From assembly GCF_050947335.1 (NCBI RefSeq), contig NC_134997.1:8556001-8620000 (forward strand): a stretch of DNA of 64,000 nucleotides. The letters are read 5' to 3'. Shown piece by piece: positions 48,651 through 60,381 of this stretch (positions are counted from its first letter, which is position 1; every line of letters starts with the position of its first letter). The position numbers and the translations under genes are program-made. The notes under the pieces were generated by a model. That model worked only from the letters and a program-made list of their open reading frames with translations, was not told the origin of the DNA and did no database searches. Source of the DNA: Megachile rotundata (Eukaryota > Arthropoda > Insecta > Hymenoptera > Megachilidae).

Positions 48651-48659
48651 CCATTTTTT

Positions 48660-49160
48660 TTAGGTGGAGAGGTGGGAGTTTGGAGATTTAGGTATTTGGA
48701 GAGATAGGAGTTTGGAGACTTGGGTATTTGGAGATTTAGGTATTTGGAGAGATGGGAGTTTAGAGATTTAGGTGTTTGAAGAGTTGGCAGTTTGGAGATT
48801 TAGATATTTGGAGAGATGGGAATTTGGAGACTTGGAAATTTGGAGACTTAGGAATTTCGAGATTTGGGGACTGGGAGATTTGGGTATTTCGAGATTTGGG
48901 AATTTTGAGATTTAGGTATCTTGAGACTTGGAATTTTGGAGATTTGGGAATTTAGAGATTTGGAAATTTAGGGATTTGGAAATTTGGGGATTTGGAAATT
49001 TAGGGATTTGGAAATTTGGAGATTTGGAGATTTGGGAATTTAGGAATTTCAAGATTTGATAATTTGGTAATTTGACAATTTTATAATTTGACAATTTGAC
49101 AATTTGGCAATATAACAATTGGACAATTTGATAATTTGATAATTTGGTAATTCAATAATT
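48660..49160 (+). repeat. 8-bp minisatellite GGAGATTT/GGAAATTT/GGTATTT
   Basis: Clean 8-bp phase: GGAGATTT, AGGTATTT, GGAGAGAT, then GGAAATTTAGGGATTT, then GACAATTT words at the right end (like 39.7 kb). Confidence 0.94.
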
Positions 49161-49559
49161 TGGTAAATTAATAACTTAAAAATTTAAAAATTTGCAAACC
49201 TAGAAATCTTGCATTTGAAGAACCTAAAAATCCCAAGTTTGAAATATCTGAAAATTTGCAAATTAAAAAATAAAAAAAATTGAAAATTTGTTAGCTCTAA
49301 AAATTAACAATGTTTTAAAATAATCTTTAGCGTATCCTGCATATTTAGTCCTAATATATGTTACGCCAATGAAATCGACCTTTCGATTCCTTTTTCTTTA
49401 GCCGCCTCGAATATTATTCAAAATTGATGAAATTTTTAAGGCCGTAATAAATTAGCCGATATGAATATTTTACATATATTAGAAACTTGAAAAGTATTAA
49501 GTGTTAAAATTTCGGCTATTAAAAACATGAATCGTTAAAAGCATCATTTGTTAAAATTT

Positions 49560-50045
49560 CAACATTTAATAATAACTGAGCTGAAGATTTCTGCTGTTGA
49601 AAATACTTAACTTCAAAATTTCTGCTGTTAAAAATATTTAACTAAAAAATTTCTGCTGTTAAATATGACTAACCTCAAAATTTCAACATCTAAGAATACC
49701 TAACCCCAAAATTTCTGCTATTGAAAATACCTAACCTCAAAATATCTATAGTTGAAAATAAGTAACCTCAAACTTTGTTCTGTTAAAAATAACTAACCTC
49801 AAAATTTCTGTTGTTAAAAATATCTAACCTCAAAATATCTATAGTTGAAAATAAGTAACCTCAAAGTTTGTTCTGTTAAAAATAACTACCCTGAAAATTT
49901 ATTCTGTTGAAAATATCTGTCCTCAAAATTTGTTCTGTTAAAAATAACTACCCTCAAAATTTGTTCTATTAAAAATGACTACCCTAAAAATTTCTATTAT
50001 TAAAAATAACTACCCTCAAAATTTCTGTTATTGAAAACATGAAAT
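49560..50045 (+). repeat. 31-bp minisatellite CTCAAAATTTCTGTTGTTAA type
   Basis: About 15 units with core CTCAAAATTTCTGTTNTTAA followed by AAATANCTAAC. Confidence 0.93.
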
Positions 50046-51110
50046 ACAAAAATTGCAACAATAAAAGTAAAACTCTAAAATTTGCCTTGCTACAAGCATA
50101 GACTATTTAAAAATATTTCCCCACAACAAAAATAAACATTAAATCGTACCAAAGCAAAATACCAACGAACCTAACTAATACGAGAAGGGAAGAGAAAGAG
50201 AAAGAGAAAAGAAATAGTGAGTGGATAAGAAAAGACAAGTTCTCTACTATAAGTTGAATAATCGATTATATTTGGTAAAACATTTACAAGGTAATAAGAT
50301 TTTTTTTGTTCATTTAACGTTACATTTACAGGCAAGGCATCATCAAAGACCGTACCAACTCTACAATAAATCGTAGTAATGTATAAGGTTACTTATAAGA
50401 AAAGTATGTACCATCAAATTATCTTTATCGTTACTATCAATATTAATGTTTACGGTAGTGTGCTACTCTTATTTAATTCTTTCTCAGGAACAAATACATA
50501 TTTTCTTTTTTATTTTTTTTCTTCGTCTCATATATTCATATTTATATTCATATATTTGTATCTTTAATATACATCAATTCGCGATTACATTGAACAGTGT
50601 TAGAACTGCACCCCCGTGTATTCTTTATTCATTCGCGGATCGAACGAAATATACAATGTGTACCGTACACGATAACTATCATAAAATGGCGGTAAATATT
50701 CGAGAGTTACCATAACCTATTTTTACAAATTAATTAAACCAAAATAAATACTAAACTAAATACGTCTCGTGAAAATTAGGTGTAAATAGTAATTCTCGAG
50801 TATTTCATCTCCGTATATCGCCGGTGGTTATAGTCTATCGTGATCGGTACTTTTATACGGAAAGAAAATGAAATGCAAATTGTCTTTCTGTGTTCCGAAT
50901 CTTTCGTCTTTTTTCTCTCGATCATTTTTCTTAGGCGAATTGTCGGGATTTCGGGAATTGTCGAGAGCGTGGCCAGTCGCGATTTTAATCGAATCGAGTG
51001 TTTTTTATAGTTTTTTTTTTTTACAGATATAGTGATAAATGCAATAACACTTTTGATAGGGTAAATAAGAGTTATCGTATTAAAGATGGGGTATTTAAGA
51101 TTAGAAATGG
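50046..51110. other. Unique sequence, no gene
   Basis: 50186-50215 has a GAAAGA purine tract. 50580-50990 is less AT-rich and repeat-free. No exon supported. A very long 3'UTR of the NOL4-like gene reaching here is conceivable but unsupported. Confidence 0.4.
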
Positions 51111-51114
51111 GGGT

Positions 51115-51370
51115 ATTTAGTAAATTTTACAAATTATTTTATCAAATTTTACAAGGTTATTAATTTGTTACTTTATCGAATTTTACAAGTTACTAACTTG
51201 TTACTCCATTGAATTTTACAAATTATTAACTTATTACTTTACCAAAATTTGTAAATTAACTTGTTACTCTATCGAATTTTTCAAATTATAAATTTGTCAC
51301 TATACAGAATTTTACAAGTTATAAACTTATAACATGTTAATAAATTATTTTACAAATTAACGAATTATAA
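51115..51370 (+). repeat. Diverged repeat (ACAAGTTATTAACTTGTTAC type)
   Basis: Units of about 45-50 bp share TTACTTTATCGAATTTTACAA, decayed. Confidence 0.8.
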
Positions 51371-51584
51371 ATAATGATTTTATACTTCTGAAAGTAGTAT
51401 TTGAAAAAATAATATAGTGAGTGAGAAGTAAATTTTAGTGAGAGTTAAAAGTAAATTTAAACTACTGCTATTTTAGTGAATAAGAGTTAATTGAAGAACA
51501 ATAACTCGGTTTCACTTCTATGGTATTTTAAGATATTTTCAATTCCAGAAAATTTACACTGTTTCTAATAATTTTACCTTTGGT

Positions 51585-51790
51585 TTGATGTGATTTGAAT
51601 TTGTCTGATTTAATTTGATATGGTTTGAATTTGTCTGATTTAGTTTGATATAATTTGAATTTGTCTGATGTAGTTTGAAACAGTTTGAATTTATTTCATT
51701 TTATTTTACTTAATTTTCTTAATTCAATTTTAGAATATTTAAATTTATTTAATTTCAATTTACTTGATTCCAATTTGCATAATTTTATTT
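51585..51790 (+). repeat. Diverged repeat (GATTTGAATTTGTCTGATTT type)
   Basis: GATATGGTTTGAATTTGTCTG recurs about every 34 bp at 51590-51690, then decays into TTTAATTTCAATTTACTT-like words. Confidence 0.85.
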
Positions 51791-52029
51791 GGCTTGAAAG
51801 TGTCTGATACGAAATTGAAATGGAAACTTGGATTTCAATTAAACTTGATACTTCCATTGTATTTATTTTGTTTATTAAATGTGTCAGCTTCGATTCGAGT
51901 TAATAAACGCGACTGGCTCCAGAAACCGCGATGTAAAATTGAACTTGTATTCGCGCAATGTGTACGATTTCATAGTACAGTGAACGAGTATACTTCCCTA
52001 GGAAAAATGGCACTGTAAATTAACATTCA

Positions 52030-52340
52030 AATATAAAAGTTAGAAAATATTTGAAATTTATAAATTTGTAAATTTAAGAAATTGAAAGTTTAAGAATTTG
52101 CGAATTTGGAAATTTCGAAATTAGAAACTTGTGAATTTATATAACTCTCCCAAGAAATTATAAAATTAAGAAACTGAAGAGTTGAAGAGTTGAAAAGTTA
52201 GAAAATTGAAAAGTGAATAGTGGCATAATTGAAAAATTGAAAAATTGAATAACTAAATAATTGAATAATTGAAAAAAATCGAAGAATTGAAAATTGAATA
52301 ATTGAAAAAAATTGAATAATTGAAAAAATTGAAAAATTTC
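52030..52340 (+). repeat. 8-bp repeat (AATTTAAG ... ATTGAAAA)
   Basis: 8-bp phase is visible from 52055 (AATTTGCG, AATTTGGA, AATTTCGA) and passes into ATTGAAAA/ATTGAATA words at 52190-52340. Confidence 0.88.
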
Positions 52341-52518
52341 TTCCCTTCGCCATTTTCCCTAGCCAATATCACCTCGCTACATGTACCTATACCGCAGAAA
52401 TTTCTTGACACGATGATCCTAACGATGATTACATTCGCGAGGAGACGTTCGAATGAAAGGAGGCGTTCCATGGTGCCGCGAAGCAAAGTCTACTTCGACG
52501 CGGGCGTAGAAAACGACG

Positions 52519-52521
<3 letters not shown>

Positions 52522-52553
<32 letters not shown>

Positions 52554-52566
52554 AGACAGACAGAGA
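52522..52566 (+). repeat. (CAGA)n microsatellite
   Basis: About 11 tetranucleotide units with one interruption (CAGTCAGA). Confidence 0.95.
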
Positions 52567-52764
52567 GAAGAGGAAAAAAGAGTATCAATTGTGTAAAGAA
52601 CTATTGCACTATACGGTTTCACGATACTCGCTCGATTAACTAGGCAACGACATCGTTCACGGCAGTTCAGATTTCACGAACGACTCTCGTTTTCTTTCGA
52701 AATAAACAAATGACAATTCGGACACTTTGCGTAACGGATGGTGATGTAACCAGAATTTTGGGAT

Positions 52765-53412
52765 AGATTGGGGAGTTTCAAATAAAATTTCAGAGTGGAT
52801 CAGTCAGTTTTAGAATTGTAAGGTGGACCAGTAAGTTTCAATTAGATGTTAGAGGTGGATCAGTAAGTTTCAAATAGAATTCTGGGGTGGATCAGTAAGC
52901 TTCAAATAGAATTCTGGGGTGGATCAGTAATTTTTAACATCATACAATTCTAGGATACATCAGGGGGTTTCAAGTATAATTTCAGGGTGGATCAGTCAAT
53001 TTTAGAATTGTAAGGTGGACCAGTAAGTTCCAATTAGACGTTAGAGGTGGATCAGTTAGTTTCAAATAAAATTCTGGGGTGGATCAGTTATTTTTAATAT
53101 CATACAATTCTAGGAAATATCAGGGAGTTTCAAATATAATTTCAGGGTGGATCAGTCAATTTTAGAATTGTAAGGTGGACCAGTAAGTTTCAATTAGGTG
53201 TTAGAGGTGGATTAGTGAGTTTTAAATAGAATTCTAGGGTGGATCAGTAATTTTTAACATCATACAATTCTAGGATACATCAGGGGGTTTCAAGTATAAT
53301 TTCAGGGTGGATCAGTCAATTTTAGAATTGTAAGGTGGACCAGCAAATTTCAATTAGATGTTAGAGGTGGATCAGTAAGTTTCAACTAGAACGTTAAGAT
53401 GCATCAGTAAGT
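52765..53412 (+). repeat. 32-bp minisatellite GTGGATCAGTAAGTTTCAAA, 160-bp higher-order unit
   Basis: Monomers start GTGGATCAGT or GTGGACCAGT, with lengths 28, 32 or 36 bp. The five-monomer block starting at the GGATCAGT before TTTTTAA recurs at 52921, 53081 and 53241, exactly 160 bp apart. Confidence 0.96.
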
Positions 53413-55376
53413 TTTAAAAAATGAATAAATTTCAACCACAATAACTTACCCTGAAAATGAACAATTATATAGTTTTAAATTTAAATTAACTTCTACTGCC
53501 AAAATTTTTCTATTAAAATTATTAGGTTGATAAAGATGGTCTTTTAATAAATGTTAATAAAGACGCATATTTAAATGAGAGACAACTTTAAATCTGAGAA
53601 ATCTATTTTGTGTCACACAATACAAATTACTGTAATGGTACAATTAAAATAAATAGTCATTATGGTAGACAATGATCCAATAAAAAAAGGACCTTGTATC
53701 ATGCAAGGTATACAATTTCGTAAACAAAAACAACTTTCTTTAGACAATCTGACTAAAAATATGTTTGAACAGTGAAAGTTTTGAATGTCTTGAAATTTGG
53801 AGATTTGAGAAATTTAAAGAATTCATAACGATACAAAAAAGGATTTAATTTCAAACTTAATATATTTATGTACAGTTTCCTCAAAGATTATATCACAAGA
53901 AAATTTATTAAGCTCACTAACAGGTATAATAAAAAGAAAATGAAGAAGTAAATTAAATTAAGTTACATAGAAAGTGGAAAGTTACTTTCTCTGTTTCTGG
54001 AGTATTTAATATTTGAGACATTAATATAACAAAATAATAAAAATGAGTTCTTGACTCACAACTTGAGATAACCTTAATAAAAGAGATCAAATTAAGATCT
54101 AATATTTGAAGAATAATGAATTGAATTCTACATAATAATATTTGAAATAACAAAAATTATTGAAACTTTTGCACTAGCAATTTAATTAATTTAAATATAA
54201 ACAGAAAGCGCATTTCTACTAGTTTTATTCACCGTATGCACCTCACAAAATACAATTATTTATACATATTTCAATATTTATATATATATTTGTTTGTTCG
54301 TGTATTACTGTGTATAACAATTAAATAATCAAATCTGATACGTCCAATACATGAGTGAATTCACTATAAATAATCTTTCTTACAATCTTCAATATTTAGA
54401 CGATCTAAGAACTCTCTAAGACATTTAGACATTAAGGACCTTCAAAACTTTCAACATTGTCAAAATTTAAAACCACCCAGAAGCTTCTTAAACGTGTATC
54501 ATTAGTTTACTCATTTCAACATTTTTTAACACTTTCTCATTACAGAACGTCTGCTCAAGATCTCTTTTTAAAATACAAGACTTTTTCCTTTTGACAGAAC
54601 TTTGGTTTCCATTTATGTCATATTGTAATGTGGAATAAATTATAATTTAACAAGGAGAATTATTTAATGTAAAAATATATGAAATTTTATGCTTCGCTTA
54701 CAGTCTTGAAAATTAGAAATATTTTAAATAGTTGCTGATGAGGTACATTAACACACTAACCACTGTGATTATTTAACACAGTCTACGATGAAACAAAAAC
54801 AGAGTGTAATTAATATTATTAACACTGACTGTCATGATCATTCAAATAAATATTCAGAAGAATTTTGAGTATCTATAAGCTGGGAATACTTAACATGTTT
54901 AATTGATGAAACGTAAACTCTAATTTAAGGCAACAAATTGAACAGTGAAAATGTAATACAGGATGTTCCATTCAAAATGGATCACTGAATCTACTTGTAT
55001 CTAAAAAAACATTGCAAATAAAACAAGGGTCAATATGATTATGGTATAATCACAATCAGTAATTATAATGTAATTATAGTATAATTGCAATCATTAATTA
55101 TAATTATACCATAATTACAGTGAGTATTTATAATATAATTACAGTAAGTAATCATAATTATTATGAGCATAATATAATTACAATCACTAATATTACCAAC
55201 ATTATCAATAATACCATTTATGTTCAAATTCATTAATTAAGGAGATCCACATAAAAGACTCACAGCTAACTCAGATCAAGTTAATGTGTTAAGTACCTTC
55301 AATCAAGAGAAGTTACCGCAAAATTCAAAGAGAAAAGAAAAAATAAGATGATGGGAAAGCAGAGAAGGTTAGTTTA
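53413..55376. other. Very AT-rich sequence, no gene
   Basis: No coding signal. 55000-55185 is a loose repeat of TAATTATAATGTAATTATAG, rich in AATTAT palindromes. A minus-strand AATAAA lies near 54225. Confidence 0.5.
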
Positions 55377-57519
55377 ATGTTTTTACGAGATAATTCGAGA
55401 GTCGTTCGTTTCATTTTTCTAAGCCGCCTCCCTCTTATCGATGGAATGTTTCTCAAAAGTTATCTCGAGCTTAAATCGTGGCGGACATGGCCGCCCTGTT
55501 GTGAACATATTTTACAATCGTACACATATATTTATATATATACGTATGTATTTGCGTATTAATAATAAAAATAATAATAATTATAATATATTCTCTCTTC
55601 GTATCTGATTAAAAGTAACTCACGTATTCGCAGTTTTCTTTTTCTTCGTTACTTCGTGTCGCAATACGAAGGCTCGTATATAAACTATGTACAAAAACAA
55701 CGGGCAGAATCAACGCGCGAGACTCCATTTTTTATTTTTCTGCGCGATTCGGAGTCGATCGTGCAATGACAATAACGTAACATAATGCAACGAGAGTGAA
55801 CGCAGTATCGTTGGAATTACGACTACGAATTAATCATCCCTCCGACGAGAGAATTCGGTATGGAGCAACCCTTAAGGTACATTTTTTCCTGTATCCTTGT
55901 ACGATTCTGAACTTGTGTTTAGCCAACGACGTTGGTCCAACAAAAATAACGGTATCACCTTTAAAAAAAATGAAAAACAAGAGGAAGAAATAAACGCGTG
56001 TCTATATAGCGCTATACGTATATTATCGTATAATAATAATAATAAGAATAATCAGTGTTCTTTGGTAACACAGTGATGCGTCCGGAAACCACAAATACGA
56101 TTTCAACGTATTGTCTGATCGTGACAAGATGGTCCCGATAAATGTGCAGTGTTGGCCGAGAATTCGGTAATTCGTTAGGATCGAACAGATTATGGTTACA
56201 GAATTTTATATTCTTTTACAAAATTTCGTTTTCGGGAAAGGTTAATAGAAAACAAAGGCATTTAGTACTTGATTTGGTCAACTTTCTAGGATTTGAACAC
56301 TTAATTACAATGTTACTCTTGTGACGAATACTGGTGTTTTCATTTTATAAAGTTACAACTTTCTTGCACTATTTTAATTTTGTACTGTTACTATTTTCAA
56401 GTTTTGGAATATTGTCCTAATTATTTTGTTATAATTTTTAAGTCCTGTTTGTTCTAATTTTAATTTTACAATGTTATCATTTTTAAGTCTTGGAGCATTG
56501 TTTTAATTTTAATTTTGGACTGCAGTTTTCAAGTTTTGGAACATTGTCCCAATTTTAGTTTTGCACTGTTACAATTTTGAGGTTTTGGAACATTGTCCTA
56601 ATTTCAAGTTTGGAACAGTGTCTTCATTTCAACTCTTTGCACTCAGAAGGTAGCTCATTCAACTCAACAAAATGAAACAGGTTTTTAATTAAATCTAGGG
56701 TGCTAATAATACACAACGAAACACATTAGTAGAAACTTAGAAAGAATTCATTAAGTTTCTCAACAAAATATTTTAGGGTTGCTAAAACATACTTCTGAGT
56801 GCAAAGGGTCCATTTTGCATCGTTAAAACTTTCCAGGTTTAAAACATTGTCCTATTTTTAAATCCTGTAGCGTTGTTACAATTTTAATATTACATCTAGG
56901 TAAAAGGTATACTTTATTAAAATATGATAAATTCAATTTTGACTAAAAAGTTCAATGAATCTATAAGGATATTAAAATTTGATTTATTTAAAATTTAAAT
57001 TTGTCATTTATTAGAAGTGCAAGATTCTGTTTACAACTTTTAACTTAACCTCTTCAAGGATGATTTTTAAAATTAGAAACAGAAATAATTCAACGTTATA
57101 CATTACACATTACTACAAATTTTATAGACAACAGAATATAAACTTCAAATACATATAAAAAGAACACATCCTTGAAGAGATTAATTTTATACAATTTAAT
57201 CTTTTAACCAATTTGCAGTAAATTTCTTTAAATTACACCTGGTCACAATTATAGCAAATAAACTAAATCCTTTTCCCAATAACGAAATTTCACAAAAACG
57301 TCTTATACAATATTTCCCCTTAAATTCTCCGAAGTAAAACTATGTTTCGCATCCGCGGTTCAACCTACACAATTCAAGTACTATGCTCTCTAGCGGACCG
57401 TTGCTCGGTCAGCATGCGACTAATCGCCAATCACCTGGTCGTTTCCTCGATGGTGGGTGACCAATAAAAAAGAGAAGTAAACAATAAAAAGAACGAACAT
57501 CCATCTTGTCCTACGACCT
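55377..57519 (-). other. Possible distal 3'UTR or downstream flank
   Basis: No gene is seen on either strand. 55377-56330 is unique and moderately GC-containing. 56340-56640 and 56820-56890 hold diverged copies of an element like TTTGGAACATTGTCCTAATT. 56890-57340 is AT-rich. A minus-strand AATAAA lies at about 55727-55732, and one more TGTACATA lies at 55686, so the transcript could extend to about 55.7 kb. Another AATAAA lies near 54225. Which, if any, is used cannot be told from sequence alone. Confidence 0.35.
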
Positions 57520-58376
57520 ATTTATGTACACATGTTCACGCACGAGCGTACGCGTTCCTCTATATACATGTGTGACAGCAACATTCTCTTCATCGTCTCG
57601 TACATTCAGGCTACCTCGCGTTTACCCGACTGCCTCGTGTTTTCACGCTTCATCCCTCATTCGCGGGATTGCTAGTTTTACGGCCGACCGTATGTACATC
57701 GTTCTCAGTCGGGTAAACAGCGATTGCTATGTCTGACGGTTCGAAGTAGCGAGCTTAAATAAGACAAACAAAAGAGGGTAACTTCGAACAGCGTACCGGA
57801 AATCCGCGGCATCATCCGCCAGTACTTTCGAGCAACGACTTGCTCGTTCTGTTTCAAAGCCTGGCACACGCATTCGAGCATACACACACGCACACATACT
57901 GTCTCTCGTTAATCTCTTAAGCTTAAGCTTATCGATAGTTAAGTAAATATCTGTAAATCCTCTCTATGTACACCCTGTTTTGAATAGTTCCCTTATAACC
58001 TAGCCCTAAGAACTCGTTTCGCGTGGAATTGCGTTCTCTAACAAGGATCCATGGTGACCGACGAAACACCTCAGGGTTCTTCAGGTTCTCCCCGAAGGTC
58101 ACACTCCGACTGGAGAAGCTCTCGCTCGTAAGATAGGAAACTCCGGTCTTCTTCAAGATCCTTGGGGATAAGTTTCGTTGGTGCAGCGTACTGCCGTGTG
58201 GTCCCGGGACTTCCCGGTGAAGGATAAACGAATAACTCGTTACCGACCGTCGGTAAGACGGTCAAACGAGGGGTAAACGAGGTTCGTTCGTATGCTAGCG
58301 TTCATGTCTCCGGTTTTCAGCCTCGTCGGAGACCTTATGAGCCGAGCTGTTGACCACTCGCTACGTACACGTAGCT
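57520..58376 (-). other. 3'UTR of the NOL4-like gene (proximal part)
   Basis: The sequence directly after the TAG is unique, has balanced base composition and holds no tandem repeat, unlike most of the window. It carries four TGTANATA octamers in transcript orientation (57965-57972, 57691-57698, 57561-57568, 57523-57530). Short open frames on both strands here have no recognisable product. Calling it 3'UTR is an inference from adjacency and the stranded motifs; the distal end is not fixed. Confidence 0.7.
57523..57972 (-). promoter_or_regulatory. Cluster of four Pumilio-response-element-like octamers
   Basis: Read on the minus strand, TGTACATA occurs at 57965-57972, 57691-57698 and 57523-57530, and TGTATATA at 57561-57568. 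A fifth TGTACATA lies at 55686-55693. The Pumilio/PUF consensus is UGUANAUA in RNA. All sites have the orientation of the NOL4-like transcript. Four in 450 bp is well above what this base composition should give (about 0.03-0.1 per strand). Functional use is inferred. Confidence 0.5.
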
Positions 58377-58543
58377 CTATGGTTGCTGCAGCAACAGTTG
58401 CTCTAATTCGTCGGCGGACCTCAACAGGAACGCTGCGGACTCTCGATATCCGGTGATCAATTGCCTCACGGCTGTCATTTCCGTCGCGTTCAGTTTGTGA
58501 CTCAACAGCGGCTTCGTGTTCTTCATGCTTAGATCCGTTGGTC
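58377..58543 (-). CDS. NOL4-like gene, last coding exon with stop: nucleolar protein 4 C-terminus
   Basis: The acceptor TTTTTCCAG is followed by an open frame of 55 codons ending at TAG (58379-58377). The product begins G-PTDLSMK-NTKPLLSHKLNATE and ends in MTAVRQLITGYRESAAFLL followed by RSADELEQLLLQQP. From memory of the family, vertebrate NOL4 ends almost identically (PTDLSMK, then INAVRQLVAGYRESAAFLL and RSADELENLILQQN), so assignment to the NOL4/NOL4L family is firm. P-T-D-L-S-M-K also fits the P-x-D-L-S-x-K consensus bound by the co-repressor CtBP, which suggests but does not prove a role in transcriptional repression. NOL4 is a nuclear/nucleolar protein of poorly known biochemical function. 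The last ~30 residues look like an amphipathic helix. The N-terminal and central conserved parts of the protein lie outside this window. Confidence 0.94.
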
Positions 58544-58640
58544 CTGGAAAAAGGAGACTTGTTGGTGGAGGCTGTTGTTGGTGATTTTGATGCTTTAAGC
58601 AGTTCTTTAGTTTTTAAGCGAAGCTGAGACTTTGAGAAGT

Positions 58641-58824
58641 GGAGAGGATCTTAGAAAATAGCTCTTTAGCAGTTTTGTTAATATTTTTGTTAGCAGTTGA
58701 TTGTAGGTGAAACATTGTTGTGGATAAATGTTGGAGAGGATTTTAGAAAATAGCTCTTTAACAGTTTTATTAATATTTTTGTTAGCAGTTGATTGTAGGT
58801 GAAACATTGTTGTGGATGAATGTT
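58641..58824. repeat. 92-bp tandem duplication in intron
   Basis: Two copies, 58641-58732 and 58733-58824, differ at only a few positions. Each begins GGAGAGGAT, contains TTAGCAGTTGATTGTAGG and ends near AATGTT. Short open frames over it are by-products of the duplication. Confidence 0.92.
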
Positions 58825-59584
58825 AATTTATAAATGTAATGTTTATAGTTTAAGTATATGTCTTATGAATTTGTATAATTTTTATGACCATGAAAGATAT
58901 TATGAATTATAAAAGAAAGGGTTTTTGAATTTTTTTAAAAATAAATTTAAATTATTATAAGAAACAAAAAATTGTTAACGATAGAAAGAATGCTAAAAAG
59001 CAGTACATTTTGTACAAAATATTAGTGATAAATTGTAATACAAAAATAATCAATTCCATTTACTGTATTTTGTAACTTATGGAAGCAATTCCTAAGTGTA
59101 CAATACAAATTTAATTTATTAGAACTGATTTATTTCGGTGAACAATATTTGTGAACGAATGCTATTAAATTTTACTTTCGAACATAAATAAATTTTATTT
59201 ATTAAATATTTTAATACAGAAAGCTCAAATTAATTGAAAAGTAAATTTGTATAGTATTTTTGACTCAAAAGTTATACTTTTAAAAATAAAACCCTATTGG
59301 TTTAATAAGGTTTTATAAATTAGAAAAAATTTAATATAGTATGATATAAAAATGGAGAAAATAGCTTGTATGCTATTTTAATGAACCGAGATAACGTTTA
59401 ACTTCTTACACATTACTTTATCAAATTTTACTCAATCAAAGTATAAAAAATGAAGTTTGATTCGATATATCGAGCGGTTTCTGCGCATCCGTGTTGAGCA
59501 CGTGACTAAACTTCTCTTATATAGGGGAATCCCCAGACCACCGCGAGTTACTTCAACTTTTTGCTTACTCATACAGTCAAATGA

Positions 59585-60075
59585 AACTAATAGAGAAATG
59601 CGGAAATGACGAATTGTGCAAAAACAAAAAAATAGAGATATAGAAATAGAGAAATGTGAGAATGTAGAAATCTATAGAAACACAAAAATAAAAAAAGAAA
59701 AATAAAAATTTGTAGAAAAATAGAAATATAAAAATCTATAGAAATCTATAGAAATATGAAAATATGGAAGTATAGAAGAATAAAAATATACAAATCTACA
59801 GAAATACAAAAATAGAAAAAAGTAGAAAAATGCAAATAGACAGAAATAGAAAAATAAAAATAGAAAAATAGAAATATCTATAGAAGTCTATAGGAATATG
59901 AAAATATAGAAATTTACAGAAATACAAAAATAAAAAATAAAATAGAAATAATAAAGAAATAATAAGAAATAATAATAAAGAAATAAAATAATAAAGAAAT
60001 CTGCAGGAAAATAGAAAAATCTCGCCATAAAAATATAGAAGTCTATAAAAATTTATAAAAATTCAGAAATAAATA
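59585..60075. repeat. AT-rich minisatellite, AGAAATAN-type 8-mers
   Basis: Loose tandem of 8-bp words such as AGAAATAG, AGAAATCT and ATAGAAAC, with CTATAGAAAT recurring. It lies directly beside the 60200-60381 exon donor. Confidence 0.8.
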
Positions 60076-60199
60076 AAACCAGAAATATGAAAAGAACCTA
60101 TAAAAAAAGCATCAAGATTCCAAAATAAGTGCCGGTGAACGCAAACGAAGCACAAAGCGAACTCATAAGAACACCGATAAGGAATATTACTTTGTGTAC

Positions 60200-60381
60200 C
60201 GTTGCTCAATAGTCCCGACGTGAAGCTCTGTGTCGGGTACAATCCAGCTGACAGTGTTGGCGGTACATTTGTGGGTCCGGCACGTTGGAAGGCCTGGCTG
60301 AAATTCGGTCTGTACATCGCCGTGGGTGCACCGCCGCTGGCAACACCATTAACGGTCGACGAGCTGACTATCGTCGCCTGG
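60200..60381 (-). CDS. NOL4-like gene, penultimate coding exon
   Basis: This 182-nt exon on the minus strand is bounded by a strong acceptor (polypyrimidine TTTTTTCAG, just above 60381) and a donor (AACG|GTACAC, GT at 60199-60198). It completes the Ser codon begun in the upstream exon, encodes 60 residues starting QATIVSSSTVNG and ending TSGLLSN, and leaves one base (phase 1) for the next exon. The middle, MYRPNFSQAFQRAG, is rich in aromatic and polar residues and has no domain that I recognise. The junction with the last exon reads LLSN-G-PTDLSMK. The vertebrate NOL4 family has a Gly/Leu/Asn-rich segment at the same place before PTDLSMK. Both introns keep frame, which strongly favours a real exon over a chance ORF. 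Confidence 0.88.

Larger units (their letters stand above)
58544..60199 (-). other. Last intron of the NOL4-like gene
   Basis: A 1656-bp GT-AG intron in phase 1, AT-rich. It contains a 92-bp tandem duplication near its 3' end and an (AGAAATAN)n array near its 5' end. A small unique patch at about 59455-59570 shows nothing recognisable. Confidence 0.85.

Noticed and set aside
57929..58265. Minus-strand frames of 64-75 codons just after the NOL4-like stop
   Set aside because: They lie in the 3'UTR, out of any splice chain, with no family resemblance.
58377..58543. NAB (NGFI-A-binding) co-repressor C-terminus
   Set aside because: Considered first because of the co-repressor-like helix, but the GPTDLSMK ... 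AVRQL..GYRESAAFLLRSADELE order is that of NOL4.
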